DNA from: an uncultured Pseudomonadales bacterium
GTDB taxonomy: Bacteria > Pseudomonadota > Gammaproteobacteria > Pseudomonadales > Azotimanducaceae
Assembly (NCBI GenBank): GCA_951813295.1
Contig: CATOTI010000003.1
Coordinates: 62,001 to 126,000, forward strand
Direction of reading: 5' to 3'
Length of the DNA stretch: 64,000 nt
Translations under genes and position numbers: made by a program
Shown: positions 1-8,631 of the stretch, piece by piece
Numbering within the stretch: position 1 is the first letter of the stretch
How the letters are laid out: each line of letters opens with the position of its first letter
The notes under the pieces: model-generated
Database searches by the model: none
What the model saw: the letters and a program-made list of their open reading frames with translations, nothing else
What the model was told of the DNA's origin: nothing

Positions 1-259
1 CACGTAGCGGGCGATTTCCGCGATCCCGTCGAGGCGGAGGTCGTCGATCAGCGTGTCGCTGATGGCGGTGATGTTGATGGGAATGTCCTGTACGGACTCT
101 TCGCGCCTCGAAGCAGTCACGATGACTTCTCGCGATCACCGCTTCGCTCTCTTCGGCGAATGCGGGAATGACGGGTAGCGTCACGAGCGGCGCCGAAGCC
201 AGTGAAACGGCTTTGGCGATGGGATTGAGCTTGAAGGCAGAGAAGCTTTTTTGCGGCAT
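1..259 (-). CDS. TonB-dependent receptor, 5' end only, apparently frameshifted
   Basis: The minus-strand ATG at 259 follows an AGGAGA ribosome site and opens an 'extended' signal peptide (MPQKSFSAFKLNPIAKAV...) ending near AFAEE. About 45 codons in, the reading frame changes. The other frame then gives EVIVTASRREESVQDIPI, the plug-domain start of outer-membrane TonB-dependent receptors, and continues to the window edge. Such receptors import ligands such as siderophores, sugars or hydrophobic compounds across the outer membrane. The frame change near 125-135 needs one extra base, or two missing, in frame 1, so the gene is either broken or mis-sequenced. The rest of the gene lies outside the window, so the ligand cannot be guessed. 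Confidence 0.75.
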   Translation of the reverse strand, partial: MPQKSFSAFKLNPIAKAVSLASAPLVTLPVIPAFAEESEAVIARSHRDCFEARRVRTGHSHQHHRHQRHADRRPPPRRDRGNRPLR

Positions 260-420
260 GAAGTTTCTCCTGGGAATTCTCATTTCTGTTTTTTATGTAC
301 CGATTTCGGCTCGGCGGACCGTCTTCCAACGACAACCTTCCGATTGAACCTTTCGCTTGAGCGATTGCCAATTGATGTCATCCTTTGGTCATACAGCCCG
401 ACGAAGCCCTGCGACGTTCG

Positions 421-1611
421 ATGAGCGAGTTCGAAGACGACGATGCGTTCAGCGCACTGACAGCGCGGCTCGATACCGAATCGGGCGATGCCTGGCTCGT
501 TCACGAGCGTGCGCAGGAGATGAAAAAGCGTGGCGAAGACGTCGTCATGCTCTCGATCGGTGATCCGGACTTCCGAACACCCGATCCGATCGTCGATAAC
601 GCCGTCAGTCATCTTCGCGTCGGTCGAACCCACTACTCACCGGCGTTGGGCGAAATCAATCTCCGACGCGCGGTCGCGGACTACGAGACGCGGACGTCGC
701 CGCACCGTTGTAGTGCCGACGAGGTGTCGATCTTCCCGGGCGTCACGGCGGCTTTGTATGCGGTGCTGAGTTGCCTAGTCGATGCCGGCGATGAAGTGGT
801 CGTCGTCGAGCCGATGTACGTCGGGTATCAACCGATTCTGAACGCGCTCGACGCGACCGCGACGGTCGTGCGGGCACGCTCGGCGGATGGCTTCGAACCT
901 CGCCTCGACGACATGATGGCAGCCGTTGGCGCTTCGACCCGCGTGATGCTCGTCAACACACCCGGCAATCCGACGGGCGCCATGATTCCGCCGGCGACGC
1001 TCGCCCGTCTCGCCGAACATTGCCGGTCCCGCGGTATCTGGCTCGTCTGCGACGAGGTTTACTCGATGTTCACCTTCGACAAGCCGCACATCTCGCTTCG
1101 TACGGCGGCCGATCGCCTCGACAATGTCGTGGTGATCGATGGATTGTCGAAGTCGCATGCCATGAGCGGCTGGCGGATCGGGTGGGTCGTTGCACCTCGA
1201 GCGCTGACGCGCCGCCTCGGTCAATTTGCCGCGATGTCGATGTTCGGCTGTCCGCAGTTCATTCAGGATGCTGCTGCGTTTGCGCTCAACAATGACGAGT
1301 TCTACGTACGTGAGATGCGTAACGCCTATCGGAAGCGTCGCGACCTCGTCTGTGATCGGCTCGATTCGATACAGGGTGTTCGCGCGCTCCGGCCGGATTC
1401 CGGCATGTTCGTGATGGTCGACATCAGCGCGCTGCACACCGACGACGTCGAGTTCGCGCGAGAACTCCTCGACGCCGAGAAGGTGTCCTTACTGCCCGGT
1501 AGTGCTTTTGGTGAGAGCACCCGGTTGCATCTGCGACTGTCGTTGGCGCAAGGCGAAGACGAACTCATTAGAGGCTGCGAGCGCATCGAAAGATTCGTCT
1601 CGTCGCGCTGA
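421..1611 (+). CDS. aruH: PLP-dependent aminotransferase, arginine-pyruvate transaminase (AruH) type
   Basis: A 396-residue fold-type I aminotransferase. The PLP lysine is K244 in LSKSHAMSGWRIGW, and the cofactor-site segments NTPGNPTG and CDEVYS are present. The GMFVMVDI and IQDAA stretches resemble what I recall of Pseudomonas AruH, which transaminates L-arginine with pyruvate to give 2-ketoarginine. The gene immediately downstream (10-bp gap) encodes an AruI-like 2-ketoarginine decarboxylase, the next enzyme of the arginine transaminase pathway, which strengthens the call. I chose ATG 421; an in-frame TTG at 385 would add 12 residues, and neither has a clear ribosome site. Other class I/II aminotransferases (aspartate, aromatic) remain possible. 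Confidence 0.75.
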   Translation: MSEFEDDDAFSALTARLDTESGDAWLVHERAQEMKKRGEDVVMLSIGDPDFRTPDPIVDNAVSHLRVGRTHYSPALGEINLRRAVADYETRTSPHRCSADEVSIFPGVTAALYAVLSCLVDAGDEVVVVEPMYVGYQPILNALDATATVVRARSADGFEPRLDDMMAAVGASTRVMLVNTPGNPTGAMIPPATLARLAEHCRSRGIWLVCDEVYSMFTFDKPHISLRTAADRLDNVVVIDGLSKSHAMSGWRIGWVVAPRALTRRLGQFAAMSMFGCPQFIQDAAAFALNNDEFYVREMRNAYRKRRDLVCDRLDSIQGVRALRPDSGMFVMVDISALHTDDVEFARELLDAEKVSLLPGSAFGESTRLHLRLSLAQGEDELIRGCERIERFVSSR

Positions 1612-1621
1612 GATAGCGGCG

Positions 1622-3220
1622 ATGGCTACCTGTGGCGAAGTGCTCGTCGAGATGCTCGGCAACTACGGGATCGACACGGTGTTCGGCATTCCAGGCGTTC
1701 ACACCGTCGAGCTCTACCGCGGTCTCGCCCATTCCGGGCTGAATCACGTGACACCGCGCCACGAACAAGGCGCGGGATTCATGGCCGACGGCTATGCCAG
1801 GGCGAGCGGAAAGGTGGCGGCGTGCTTCGTCATCACCGGTCCGGGGGTGACCAATATCGCGACCCCGATGGGCCAAGCGCTGGCTGACTCGATCCCGATG
1901 CTCGTGATCTCTTCGGTAAATGCCCGGCGTGAACTCGGCATGGGCGAAGGCCGTCTGCACGAACTCGACCATCAACGCAATCTGATGGCGGGCGTTGCGC
2001 GCTTCAGCCATACGCTGCTCGACGCGCGCGACTTACCGGTGGTGCTCGCGCGCGCGTTTGCCGTGTTTCAAAGCGCTCGCCCGGGACCGGTCCATATCGA
2101 GATTCCCGTTGATGTGATTGCGAGTCGCGCCGACGACGTCGACCGTCGTGCCGCGGTGCTCCCCAGCGCACCGGGACCAGCACCTGACGCGATCCGTGCC
2201 GCTGCGGTGTTGATGCGGGAAGCCCAGCGTCCTCTGATCGTGGTTGGGGGTGGCGCGGTCGACGCGGGGGATGTGCTCCTCACACTTTCCGAGTCGCTCG
2301 ACGCGCCGGTCATCAATACCGTCAATGCCAAGGGAGTGCTCCCCTACGGCCATGCGCTCGCGGTGGGCGGCTCGGCGTCCCATACGCTGGTGCGCGACGA
2401 GCTGCGTGCCGCGGACGTCGTATTGGCGGTCGGTACGGAATTCGGTGAGACCGACTACGACTTCTTTTTCGCTGGACCGGTGCAACTCGACGGCGCGTTG
2501 ATCCGCGTCGATATCGACGCGGCGCAGTTGATGCGTAACGTCCGCGCGGATATCGCCATCGTGAGTGATGCACGGCTTGCCATCGAAGCGTTGAACGCCG
2601 AGCTAGCGGGTGCCGCCGGTGGCGACGGTCGCGGAAAAGAACGCGCACGACGTCTGCGCGAACGACTCGAGACCGTGCGTGAGCGTGGCTATGCGGAGTT
2701 TTTCGCGGCGATCCGCCGCGCGCTGCCCGACGTCACGATCGTCGGCGACTCCACGCAGCCGACCTACGACGCCTGGCTCCACTACGAAACCGATGCGCCG
2801 CGGCGCTATTTCCACTCGGCCTCGGGATTCGGCACGCTCGGCTACGCGATCCCCGCCGCCATCGGCGCGCAGCTCGCCGTACCCGAACGTCCCGTGATCG
2901 CGCTGATCGGTGACGGCGGCGCGCAGTTCACGATCGGCGAGCTCTCGAGCGCGGTCGAGGCGGGCGTTCCGGTGATCTTCATCGTCTGGAACAACACGGG
3001 CTTCGAGGAGATCAAACGTTTCATGGTGGACCGTGAAATCACGCCGATCGGCGTCGATACGTGGACACCCGATTTCATCGCTCTCGCCCAAGGCTTCGGT
3101 TGCGCGGCTACGCGGGTCGACTCGCCCGATGGACTCATCGACGCGCTGCGCGCTGCCACCACGGGATCGAACCCGACACTGATCGAGGTGACCGAGCACG
3201 CCTTTATCACGGCCGATTAA
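1622..3220 (+). CDS. aruI: ThDP-dependent 5-guanidino-2-oxopentanoate decarboxylase (AruI-like)
   Basis: A 532-residue thiamine diphosphate enzyme of the acetolactate synthase/pyruvate decarboxylase superfamily. The N-terminal pyrimidine-binding domain carries the catalytic Glu48 in TPRHEQGAGFMADGYAR. The C-terminal domain has the GDG...NN cofactor motif (IGDGGAQF near residue 430, WNN near 457). The N-terminus MATCGEVLVEMLGNYGIDTV and FGIPGVHTVELYRGL match the pattern I know from annotated 5-guanidino-2-oxopentanoate decarboxylases, which decarboxylate 2-ketoarginine to 4-guanidinobutyraldehyde. It lies 10 bp after the AruH-like transaminase. The open frame extends upstream of ATG 1622 into the previous gene, but ATG 1622 starts the conserved region. 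An oxalyl-CoA or acetolactate-type activity is the main alternative. Confidence 0.8.
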   Translation: MATCGEVLVEMLGNYGIDTVFGIPGVHTVELYRGLAHSGLNHVTPRHEQGAGFMADGYARASGKVAACFVITGPGVTNIATPMGQALADSIPMLVISSVNARRELGMGEGRLHELDHQRNLMAGVARFSHTLLDARDLPVVLARAFAVFQSARPGPVHIEIPVDVIASRADDVDRRAAVLPSAPGPAPDAIRAAAVLMREAQRPLIVVGGGAVDAGDVLLTLSESLDAPVINTVNAKGVLPYGHALAVGGSASHTLVRDELRAADVVLAVGTEFGETDYDFFFAGPVQLDGALIRVDIDAAQLMRNVRADIAIVSDARLAIEALNAELAGAAGGDGRGKERARRLRERLETVRERGYAEFFAAIRRALPDVTIVGDSTQPTYDAWLHYETDAPRRYFHSASGFGTLGYAIPAAIGAQLAVPERPVIALIGDGGAQFTIGELSSAVEAGVPVIFIVWNNTGFEEIKRFMVDREITPIGVDTWTPDFIALAQGFGCAATRVDSPDGLIDALRAATTGSNPTLIEVTEHAFITAD

Positions 3221-3321
3221 CTGACCCCTTGCCGCCGCTTTTACCACCTACGCGGGTCTCGCGGTTTACGCCGGGCGATGCGCCGCTGATACTCCGGCTA
3301 AAACATCATGAGGAGTAGCGG

Positions 3322-3702
3322 ATGGCTCTCCAACCAGGTCCTCTCAAGGTTATCAAGGGATTCTTCGATACCAAGGACGAAGTCCTGGAAGACATCAAGA
3401 AGCTCGATCTCTGGCCGACGACATACGTTTCAGGTCGCATGGACGAGCTGCCGCTCCACTGGCACGACGTCGATAACCGCGGATACGTGCTCGAAGGGAG
3501 TAGCTACGTCATCAACGAAGCTGGCGAGCACCTCACGCTCGAACCGGGCGACAAGCTCGAGATTCCGGCGGGCGCGATTCACGCTGAAGGCAAGGTCACC
3601 GAACGGATGGTCTACATCGTCGCCATTCCGGAAGCGGCGAATCTGATGGAGAAGTTAACTCTCAAGGACCCGAAAGAGAGCCCGCTAAGCGACGGCGTTT
3701 AG
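3322..3702 (+). CDS. Small cupin-domain protein
   Basis: A 126-residue single-domain cupin. Motif 1 is visible around LHWHDVDNRGYVLEG, with two candidate metal histidines, and motif 2 around LEPGDKLEIPAGAIHAEG with a third. A GAGGAG ribosome site precedes ATG 3322. The coding sequence ends at 3702, overlapping a possible GTG start of the crotonase that follows, so the two are probably co-translated. Stand-alone cupins can be metal-dependent dioxygenases, isomerases or sensors; nothing here picks one. There is no signal peptide, so it should be cytoplasmic. Confidence 0.8.
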   Translation: MALQPGPLKVIKGFFDTKDEVLEDIKKLDLWPTTYVSGRMDELPLHWHDVDNRGYVLEGSSYVINEAGEHLTLEPGDKLEIPAGAIHAEGKVTERMVYIVAIPEAANLMEKLTLKDPKESPLSDGV

Positions 3703-3704
3703 TG

Positions 3705-4553
3705 ATGGGACCGAACCTCGTCGATCACCTCCTTTACGAGAAAGAAGACAACGGCATCTGCTGGGTCAAATTCAATCGACCCGAACGGATGAACGCGTGC
3801 TTCGGCACGCACGAAGAGAACGGCACGATTCGCAAGGTCGTCGAGTACATGCGCTTCGCCGACGATGATCCGGACGTGCGCGTGATCGTTCTAACGGACG
3901 TGGGCCGCGGATTCTGTGCCGGCGCCGATCTGAAGGGCGTTACGGAGGAAGCCATTGGGAAACCTCATCCGGGCGCGCGGAACATCGACAGGACGACGCT
4001 CGACGGTAACCGCCAGAGCTTCTATCACGGCCTGACACGAACCGTGTTCGAAATCGCGCAGGTCCGAAAACCGACGATCGCGATGGTCAATGGGCCGGCC
4101 GCAGGTCTCGGTCTCGACATGGCGCTGCATTGCGATATCCGTATCGGGTGTGAAGCGACGAAGTTCATGCCGTACATGCAGATCGGTCAGATCATGGAGA
4201 ACGGCGGCAGCTACTACCTGCCGAAGATGGTGGGTTTGGGAAGAGCGCTCGAGTTCGCCTACACGGGGAAGATGAGCGCGGAGCGCGCGTACGAGTGGGG
4301 CGTCCTGAATCACCTGGTCGCGAGCGCCGACCTCGAGGCAACGACACGAAAACTCTGCGACGACATCATCAGCAAACCACCGCTGCCGCAGTGGATCAGT
4401 AAACGCATCATGCGCGCGGCGTTGGACTCGTCCTTGGAGACGACGATGGTGATGACGTCGAACGCGAGCGGCATTCTCGCGCTGTCGGAAGATGGGGCGG
4501 AGGCTCGCGCTTCCTTCGCCGATAAGCGCCAGCCCGACTACAAGGGACGCTAG
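3705..4553 (+). CDS. Enoyl-CoA hydratase/isomerase family protein
   Basis: A 282-residue crotonase-fold protein. GRGFCAGADLK and NGPAAGLGLDMALHCD are the two segments that form the acyl-CoA oxyanion hole. The family hydrates or isomerises enoyl-CoA thioesters, mostly in beta-oxidation or aromatic/terpenoid catabolism. ATG 3705 lies directly behind the cupin stop codon; a GTG at 3702 overlapping that stop is an equal alternative. The N-terminal region has a longer insert than minimal enoyl-CoA hydratases (residues about 85-105). Substrate is unknown. After the stop about 145 bases remain before the convergent gene, with no clear feature. Confidence 0.85.
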   Translation: MGPNLVDHLLYEKEDNGICWVKFNRPERMNACFGTHEENGTIRKVVEYMRFADDDPDVRVIVLTDVGRGFCAGADLKGVTEEAIGKPHPGARNIDRTTLDGNRQSFYHGLTRTVFEIAQVRKPTIAMVNGPAAGLGLDMALHCDIRIGCEATKFMPYMQIGQIMENGGSYYLPKMVGLGRALEFAYTGKMSAERAYEWGVLNHLVASADLEATTRKLCDDIISKPPLPQWISKRIMRAALDSSLETTMVMTSNASGILALSEDGAEARASFADKRQPDYKGR

Positions 4554-4699
4554 GGCGAACGAAGTACGTAGCGGTGCCCCGTTCACGACGCCGCGACGAT
4601 GAGACGCGGCGGCGTCGGGCGGAAGGACGTCGCTACCTTGGGCGGGACAACCGCTTCTTCACGTACCTCGGCGACGAGACGACCGCCTGACGCTTTCGT

Positions 4700-5752
4700 C
4701 TAGATTTTCTCCAGGAGGTTCTTGAGCTCGTCGCACTGGCGTACACGTTCGACCGTCGTGGTCCCCGTGAACGACGCCGAGAGATGGGTCACACCGGCCT
4801 CGCGATAGGCCTGAATCTGATCGCGGACGTAGCTTTCCTCGCCGACGAGGGAAGTTTCGTCGAGGTAGCGTTGCGGTACCGCAGCTTCCGCTTCGGATTT
4901 ACGCCCGGCGAGGAACAGATCCTGGATCTCGTCCGCTTCCGCCTCGTAGCCGTACTTGCGGAAGATCTGGTTGTAGAAGTTCTTGTCGCGTGCGCCCATG
5001 CCGCCGATGTAGAGCGCGGCCCCAGAACGCGCGAAGTTGCGTTGTGACTCGAGGCCTTTGCCGATGCTGACGGTTCCGCCGGCGAAAACCTCGAGTGCCG
5101 GCAGGCCGGGGTCGCGCTTCGCAAGGCCGTTTTTGAGCGCGTCGCCCCAGACTTTTTGTGCGTGCACCGGGTTGAAAAACGCGGGCAGCCAGGCCTCGGC
5201 CTTTTCCGCCGTCATCTCGACGCTCTTGGCACCGAGTGTTGCGAGCGCGATCGGAATGTCTTCACGCAGCGGCCGATTGATGATTTTGAGCGGCTTGCCG
5301 AGCCCCGTACCCTGGTCGGCGGGGAGCGGTAGCATGTACTTCCGGCCTTGATGAGTGAGTTTGTCTTCGCGCTTCCAGACCTTGCGACAGATGTCGATGG
5401 TCTCGCGCATTCGCGTCAGCGGCGCGTCGTAAGGCACACCGTGGAAACCTTCGATCACCTGCGGTCCCGAAGCACCGAGGCCGAGCATGAAACGGCCGTT
5501 CGAAAGCGCGTCGATGCCGGCCGCCGACATGGCGAGAACGGTGGGTGTGCGGCTGTAGATGTTGACGATGCCCGATGCGAGCGTGGCGGTTTCGGTGACG
5601 GCGGCGAGGTAACCCAATGCGCTGATGGAGTCGAATGAGTACGACTCCGCGACCCAGATGACGTCGGCACCGGCTTTTTCGAGTTCGCGGACTTCCTGGG
5701 CTTGTTCGCTGATGTTGCCACGCGAGTAGTGCGCGCTGATCGAGATCTTCAT
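4700..5752 (-). CDS. LLM class (luciferase-like) flavin-dependent oxidoreductase
   Basis: A 350-residue luciferase-like TIM barrel. Family landmarks include VIWVAESYSFDSISALGYLA, SGIVNIYSRTPTVLAM, GRFMLGLGASGPQV and PLKIINRP. This subgroup is usually annotated LLM class F420-dependent oxidoreductase, but F420 versus FMN use cannot be read from the sequence, and F420 use would be unexpected in a typical gammaproteobacterium. It is transcribed alone on the minus strand, convergent with the crotonase gene. It probably acts in the cytoplasm on a hydrophobic carbonyl or alkene substrate, in keeping with the other oxygenases in the window. Confidence 0.85.
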   Translation of the reverse strand: MKISISAHYSRGNISEQAQEVRELEKAGADVIWVAESYSFDSISALGYLAAVTETATLASGIVNIYSRTPTVLAMSAAGIDALSNGRFMLGLGASGPQVIEGFHGVPYDAPLTRMRETIDICRKVWKREDKLTHQGRKYMLPLPADQGTGLGKPLKIINRPLREDIPIALATLGAKSVEMTAEKAEAWLPAFFNPVHAQKVWGDALKNGLAKRDPGLPALEVFAGGTVSIGKGLESQRNFARSGAALYIGGMGARDKNFYNQIFRKYGYEAEADEIQDLFLAGRKSEAEAAVPQRYLDETSLVGEESYVRDQIQAYREAGVTHLSASFTGTTTVERVRQCDELKNLLEKI

Positions 5753-5863
5753 GAAAGGCTTCTTCGTTGTTCGGCGATTTCGATCAACGATATGACCCGC
5801 ACGTACGGGTAGGGGTTGATCGTGTGGAAAGTGGGCGATGTTGGCGTGAGGACTACCGCCCGA

Positions 5864-6025
5864 TCAATCATCGTCCTGGTTGCGCTGGCGACGGGCATCG
5901 AGCGCGGCACCGAGGCAGATCCCGAGTACGAGCCCCACCCCGACGTTGTCGAAGGCGGCGCCGATCGAAATCCCCAGTACGATGCCGAGACCAGTGTTGG
6001 AACTCGTGCTGCGCTTGGTCACCAT
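5864..6025 (-). CDS. Small glycine-zipper membrane protein
   Basis: A predicted 53-residue protein: a short polar N-terminus, then a Gly/Ala-rich hydrophobic repeat (GLGIVLGISIGAAFDN, VGVGLVLGICLGAALDA) and a charged tail RRQRNQDDD. The two halves look like a duplicated glycine-zipper hairpin able to insert in a membrane. I chose ATG 6025; an upstream ATG at 6094 would add an unconvincing polar leader. It lies between the LLM oxidoreductase and a divergent VOC gene. Function unknown; proteins of this look are common but rarely characterised. Confidence 0.5.
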   Translation of the reverse strand: MVTKRSTSSNTGLGIVLGISIGAAFDNVGVGLVLGICLGAALDARRQRNQDDD

Positions 6026-6118
6026 GGGTTGGACGATAGCACGCTCGGTATCGCGGTGCGGCTTGCTGAGTCCCTCGCGACGTTGCGAAACCACGAACGA
6101 AAATCGGGGTAGTTAGCC

Positions 6119-6664
6119 ATGAAGTCACTGTCCAACAGCAACGTGTTTCAGAACGCTTGGGTCGTCGCGGATTTCGACCAGGCGATCGATTGGTGGACCG
6201 GACACCTGGGCGTCGGACCATTCTTTGCGCTCGATTTCGAGAGTTCGCCGGGACTCATCTACCGCGGCGAACCGGGCGAACTCGCGATGCGCGTCGCGTG
6301 GGCTCAGGCGGGTGATACGCAGATCGAACTCATCAGTCCACAGGCCGACGGCGGCAACGTTTACCGAGATCTCGTACCGCCCGGCGAGACCCGCTTTCAC
6401 CACGTGTGCTTCTGGAGCGACGATCTCGATCACGATGTCGCGATGCTCGAGGACATCGGCTATCCGCTCGCGATGCATTCCGGACCGAACCCGGGCGGCG
6501 TGCGCTTCGCTTACGTCGATACGTCCGCGGCGAACGGACACATGATCGAGCTGCTGGAACGTCAGGACGGCATGGTGGCGATGTTCGACACCGTGCGCCG
6601 ATGTGCGAGCGAATGGGATGGTTCGCGGCCGCTCCGGTCCTTCCAGGAACTTGCGCGCCGCTAG
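6119..6664 (+). CDS. VOC (glyoxalase/bleomycin-resistance fold) protein
   Basis: A 181-residue protein with two beta-alpha-beta-beta-beta VOC modules. Module 1 runs from NAWVVADFDQAIDWWTGHLG to TQIELISPQ; module 2 runs from FHHVCFWSDDLDHDVAML to NGHMIELLE. Candidate metal ligands are the His in FHHVC and the Glu in IELI and IELLE. The family includes methylmalonyl-CoA epimerase, glyoxalases and extradiol dioxygenases; this member is close to the glyoxalase_4 type. The stop codon (6662-6664) lies inside a perfect GC-rich hairpin that belongs to a dispersed repeat. Substrate unknown. Confidence 0.8.
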   Translation: MKSLSNSNVFQNAWVVADFDQAIDWWTGHLGVGPFFALDFESSPGLIYRGEPGELAMRVAWAQAGDTQIELISPQADGGNVYRDLVPPGETRFHHVCFWSDDLDHDVAMLEDIGYPLAMHSGPNPGGVRFAYVDTSAANGHMIELLERQDGMVAMFDTVRRCASEWDGSRPLRSFQELARR

Positions 6665-6699
6665 CGCGGCGCGGTAGCAGTTTTGCTTGTGCAAAAATC
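6654..6699. repeat. REP-like bipartite palindrome, copy 1
   Basis: A perfect hairpin CGCGCCGC-TAGC-GCGGCGCG (6654-6673) is followed after GTAG by a second, AT-rich inverted repeat: CAGTTTTGC, spacer TTGT, then GCAAAAATCG. The same two-hairpin layout, reverse-complemented and slightly diverged, occurs at 20424-20471. The first hairpin overlaps the VOC stop codon, so the unit sits at a gene 3' end and could also act as a transcription terminator or mRNA stabiliser. Confidence 0.6.
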
Positions 6700-6774
6700 G
6701 ACCGATATCCGATCGCTCATCTCGCCTTTCACCCGACCGTCTACTGCTACGCGTAGACGAGAGGGGAGCTCGGG

Positions 6775-8490
6775 TCAGCCGAACTGGAAGTGCTTCTCCA
6801 TATCCGTGCGCACCTCGCCCTGGTGGTCGAAGTACTGCTTGAAACCGCCGTTGTAGTTACCGTCCTGGCGCCGGTTCGACTCGCCCTCGAAGTTGTAGTA
6901 GCCGGGCGTGCATTCCTTGTTGCGGTTGGTCTTGCCGCGATGGTCGATGACTTCCTGGACCCACCATTGTTCGGCATCTTCGGTCGGATCGATCGTCTTC
7001 AAGTCGTTGCTGCGCACATAGTCGATGCACGCCGCGATGTGATCGCCCTGGGTCTGAAGCATGTCCGTGAGGTTGAATTGGAACGATGCCTGATAGCCGC
7101 CCATGATGAAGAGGTTCGGGTAGCCGCGGGTGTGGATGCCGAGGAGGGTGCGAACCCCGTCGGCGTACTTCTCTTCGAGATTGAGCCCGTCGCGGCCGAC
7201 GATCTGATTGTAAATACCGGTCTTCTGCACCTCGAACCCGGTCGCGTAGATCAGGACGTCGAGTTTGTAGGTATGTCCCTCGAATTCCGGTCCCTCGGCG
7301 TTGATCTGCGTGATGCCTTTGCCTTCGGTATCGACCAGATGGACGTTCGGCTGATTGAACGCGGGTAGGTAGTCGTTGTGAAAGCACGGCCGCTTGCACA
7401 TGAACATGTACCAGGGCTTCAAGGCGTCCGCGGTCGTCGGGTCCTTGACGATGTCGTCGATGCGCCGGTGGATGCGCATCATGTAGTCGATGTTCGCGTT
7501 CTCCTGGCGGCGCAGCTTTTCTTCGCGTGTTTCGGTTGCTGCCTTCTCGCTATTGGCTTGCGTCAAGAGGGATCCCGCTTCGAGCGCGCGGGCGCGTCGC
7601 TTGGCTTGCCACCCGGGCTTCAGCGTGCGTGCCCAGTTGGGGTCGGTCGGCCAATCGTCGCGGATGTCGATCGACGACGGTGTGCGCTGGAAGACGTAGA
7701 GCTCTTTGGCGGTTTTGGCGACCTCGGGCACGATTTGGACCGCGCTCGCGCCGGTACCGATGATGCCGACGACCTTGTCGTCGAGATTCTCGAGATCCGC
7801 ACCCGTGTAGTCGTAGTCCCATCGAGACGTGTGGAACGAATGCCCCTCGAAGTCGCGCATGCCGCTGATCTTCGAGAGCTTGGGCTTCGACAGCGTGCCG
7901 TTGGCACAGATGACGAAACGGGCGCGCATGTGGTCACCGCGGTCCGTTTTGAGATGCCAGAGCTGTTCGTCTTCGTGCCAGACCGTCTCGGTCACCGTCG
8001 TCTGAAAAACGGCGAGTTCGTAGAGGTCGTAGCGTTTCGCGATGGCCTGGCAGTGACCGTAGATCTCCGGACCACGCGAGTAGTGGTTGACCGGGACGTA
8101 GTCCATCTCATCGAGAAGCGGCAGGTAGTCGTAGCCGACGACGTCGCAAGCCGCACCGGGGTAGCGGTTCCAGTACCACGTCCCGCCGACATCGGCGCCT
8201 CGTTCGACGATGCGAATGCTCTCGACGCCGCGTTCGCGCAAACGCGCGGACGTCAGCAAGGCCGAGAAACCGCCGCCGATGAAGAGCACCTCCACCTCGT
8301 CGTCGATTGGCTCGCGGTCGATCGTATCTTCGGCGTACGGATCACGTTCGTACCTGGCGAGTTGGCCCGTAAGTTCGGAAGTGAACTGTTGGGTTCCTTC
8401 GGGGCGATAGCCGAGGCGTAGGTCCCGCTCGTCGGCGAACTTCTTTTTGATGTCCTCGTAGTAACTCTGCGGTCGTTTTTCGCGCGGCAT
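6775..8490 (-). CDS. Flavin-binding monooxygenase, Baeyer-Villiger type
   Basis: A 571-residue class B flavoprotein monooxygenase. It has the N-terminal FAD Rossmann motif GGGFSALLTSARL, the GGTWYWNRYPGAACD segment, the Baeyer-Villiger fingerprint FEGHSFHTSRWD (FxGxxxHxxxW), the NADPH motif GTGASAVQ and a C-terminal ATGFE segment. Such enzymes insert oxygen next to a ketone to form an ester or lactone, using NADPH and O2. I chose ATG 8490 (MPREKRPQSYYEDIKKKF); the open frame extends 41 codons further without conserved sequence. The neighbouring lipase and M20 hydrolase could act on products, but this is inference. Ketone substrates may be cyclic or steroidal. Confidence 0.88.
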   Translation of the reverse strand: MPREKRPQSYYEDIKKKFADERDLRLGYRPEGTQQFTSELTGQLARYERDPYAEDTIDREPIDDEVEVLFIGGGFSALLTSARLRERGVESIRIVERGADVGGTWYWNRYPGAACDVVGYDYLPLLDEMDYVPVNHYSRGPEIYGHCQAIAKRYDLYELAVFQTTVTETVWHEDEQLWHLKTDRGDHMRARFVICANGTLSKPKLSKISGMRDFEGHSFHTSRWDYDYTGADLENLDDKVVGIIGTGASAVQIVPEVAKTAKELYVFQRTPSSIDIRDDWPTDPNWARTLKPGWQAKRRARALEAGSLLTQANSEKAATETREEKLRRQENANIDYMMRIHRRIDDIVKDPTTADALKPWYMFMCKRPCFHNDYLPAFNQPNVHLVDTEGKGITQINAEGPEFEGHTYKLDVLIYATGFEVQKTGIYNQIVGRDGLNLEEKYADGVRTLLGIHTRGYPNLFIMGGYQASFQFNLTDMLQTQGDHIAACIDYVRSNDLKTIDPTEDAEQWWVQEVIDHRGKTNRNKECTPGYYNFEGESNRRQDGNYNGGFKQYFDHQGEVRTDMEKHFQFG

Positions 8491-8631
8491 GCTGGCCCTG
8501 GAAACATCTGAATCGCCAGAGAGTGTATTCAATTGAACTCTTGGCTCGAAGTGCTTTTCCGTTGTCCGGCTGGTTGATGGACGGTCTCGACTTCTCGAGG
8601 TCGCGTCCATCACATGATACGAACCGCCTGG

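Noticed and set aside
775..1437. 220-codon minus-strand frame
   Set aside because: Shadow of the aminotransferase gene; no ribosome site or known domain.
4554..4699. GC-rich inverted repeat (GACGCCGCG...CGCGGCGGCGTC) as a terminator
   Set aside because: The stem has a bulge and no T-run follows on either strand, so it is not a convincing terminator.
7378..8421. 347-codon plus-strand frame
   Set aside because: Lies antisense within the Baeyer-Villiger monooxygenase gene; its composition (Val/Arg/Asp-rich) is that of a GC-rich shadow frame.
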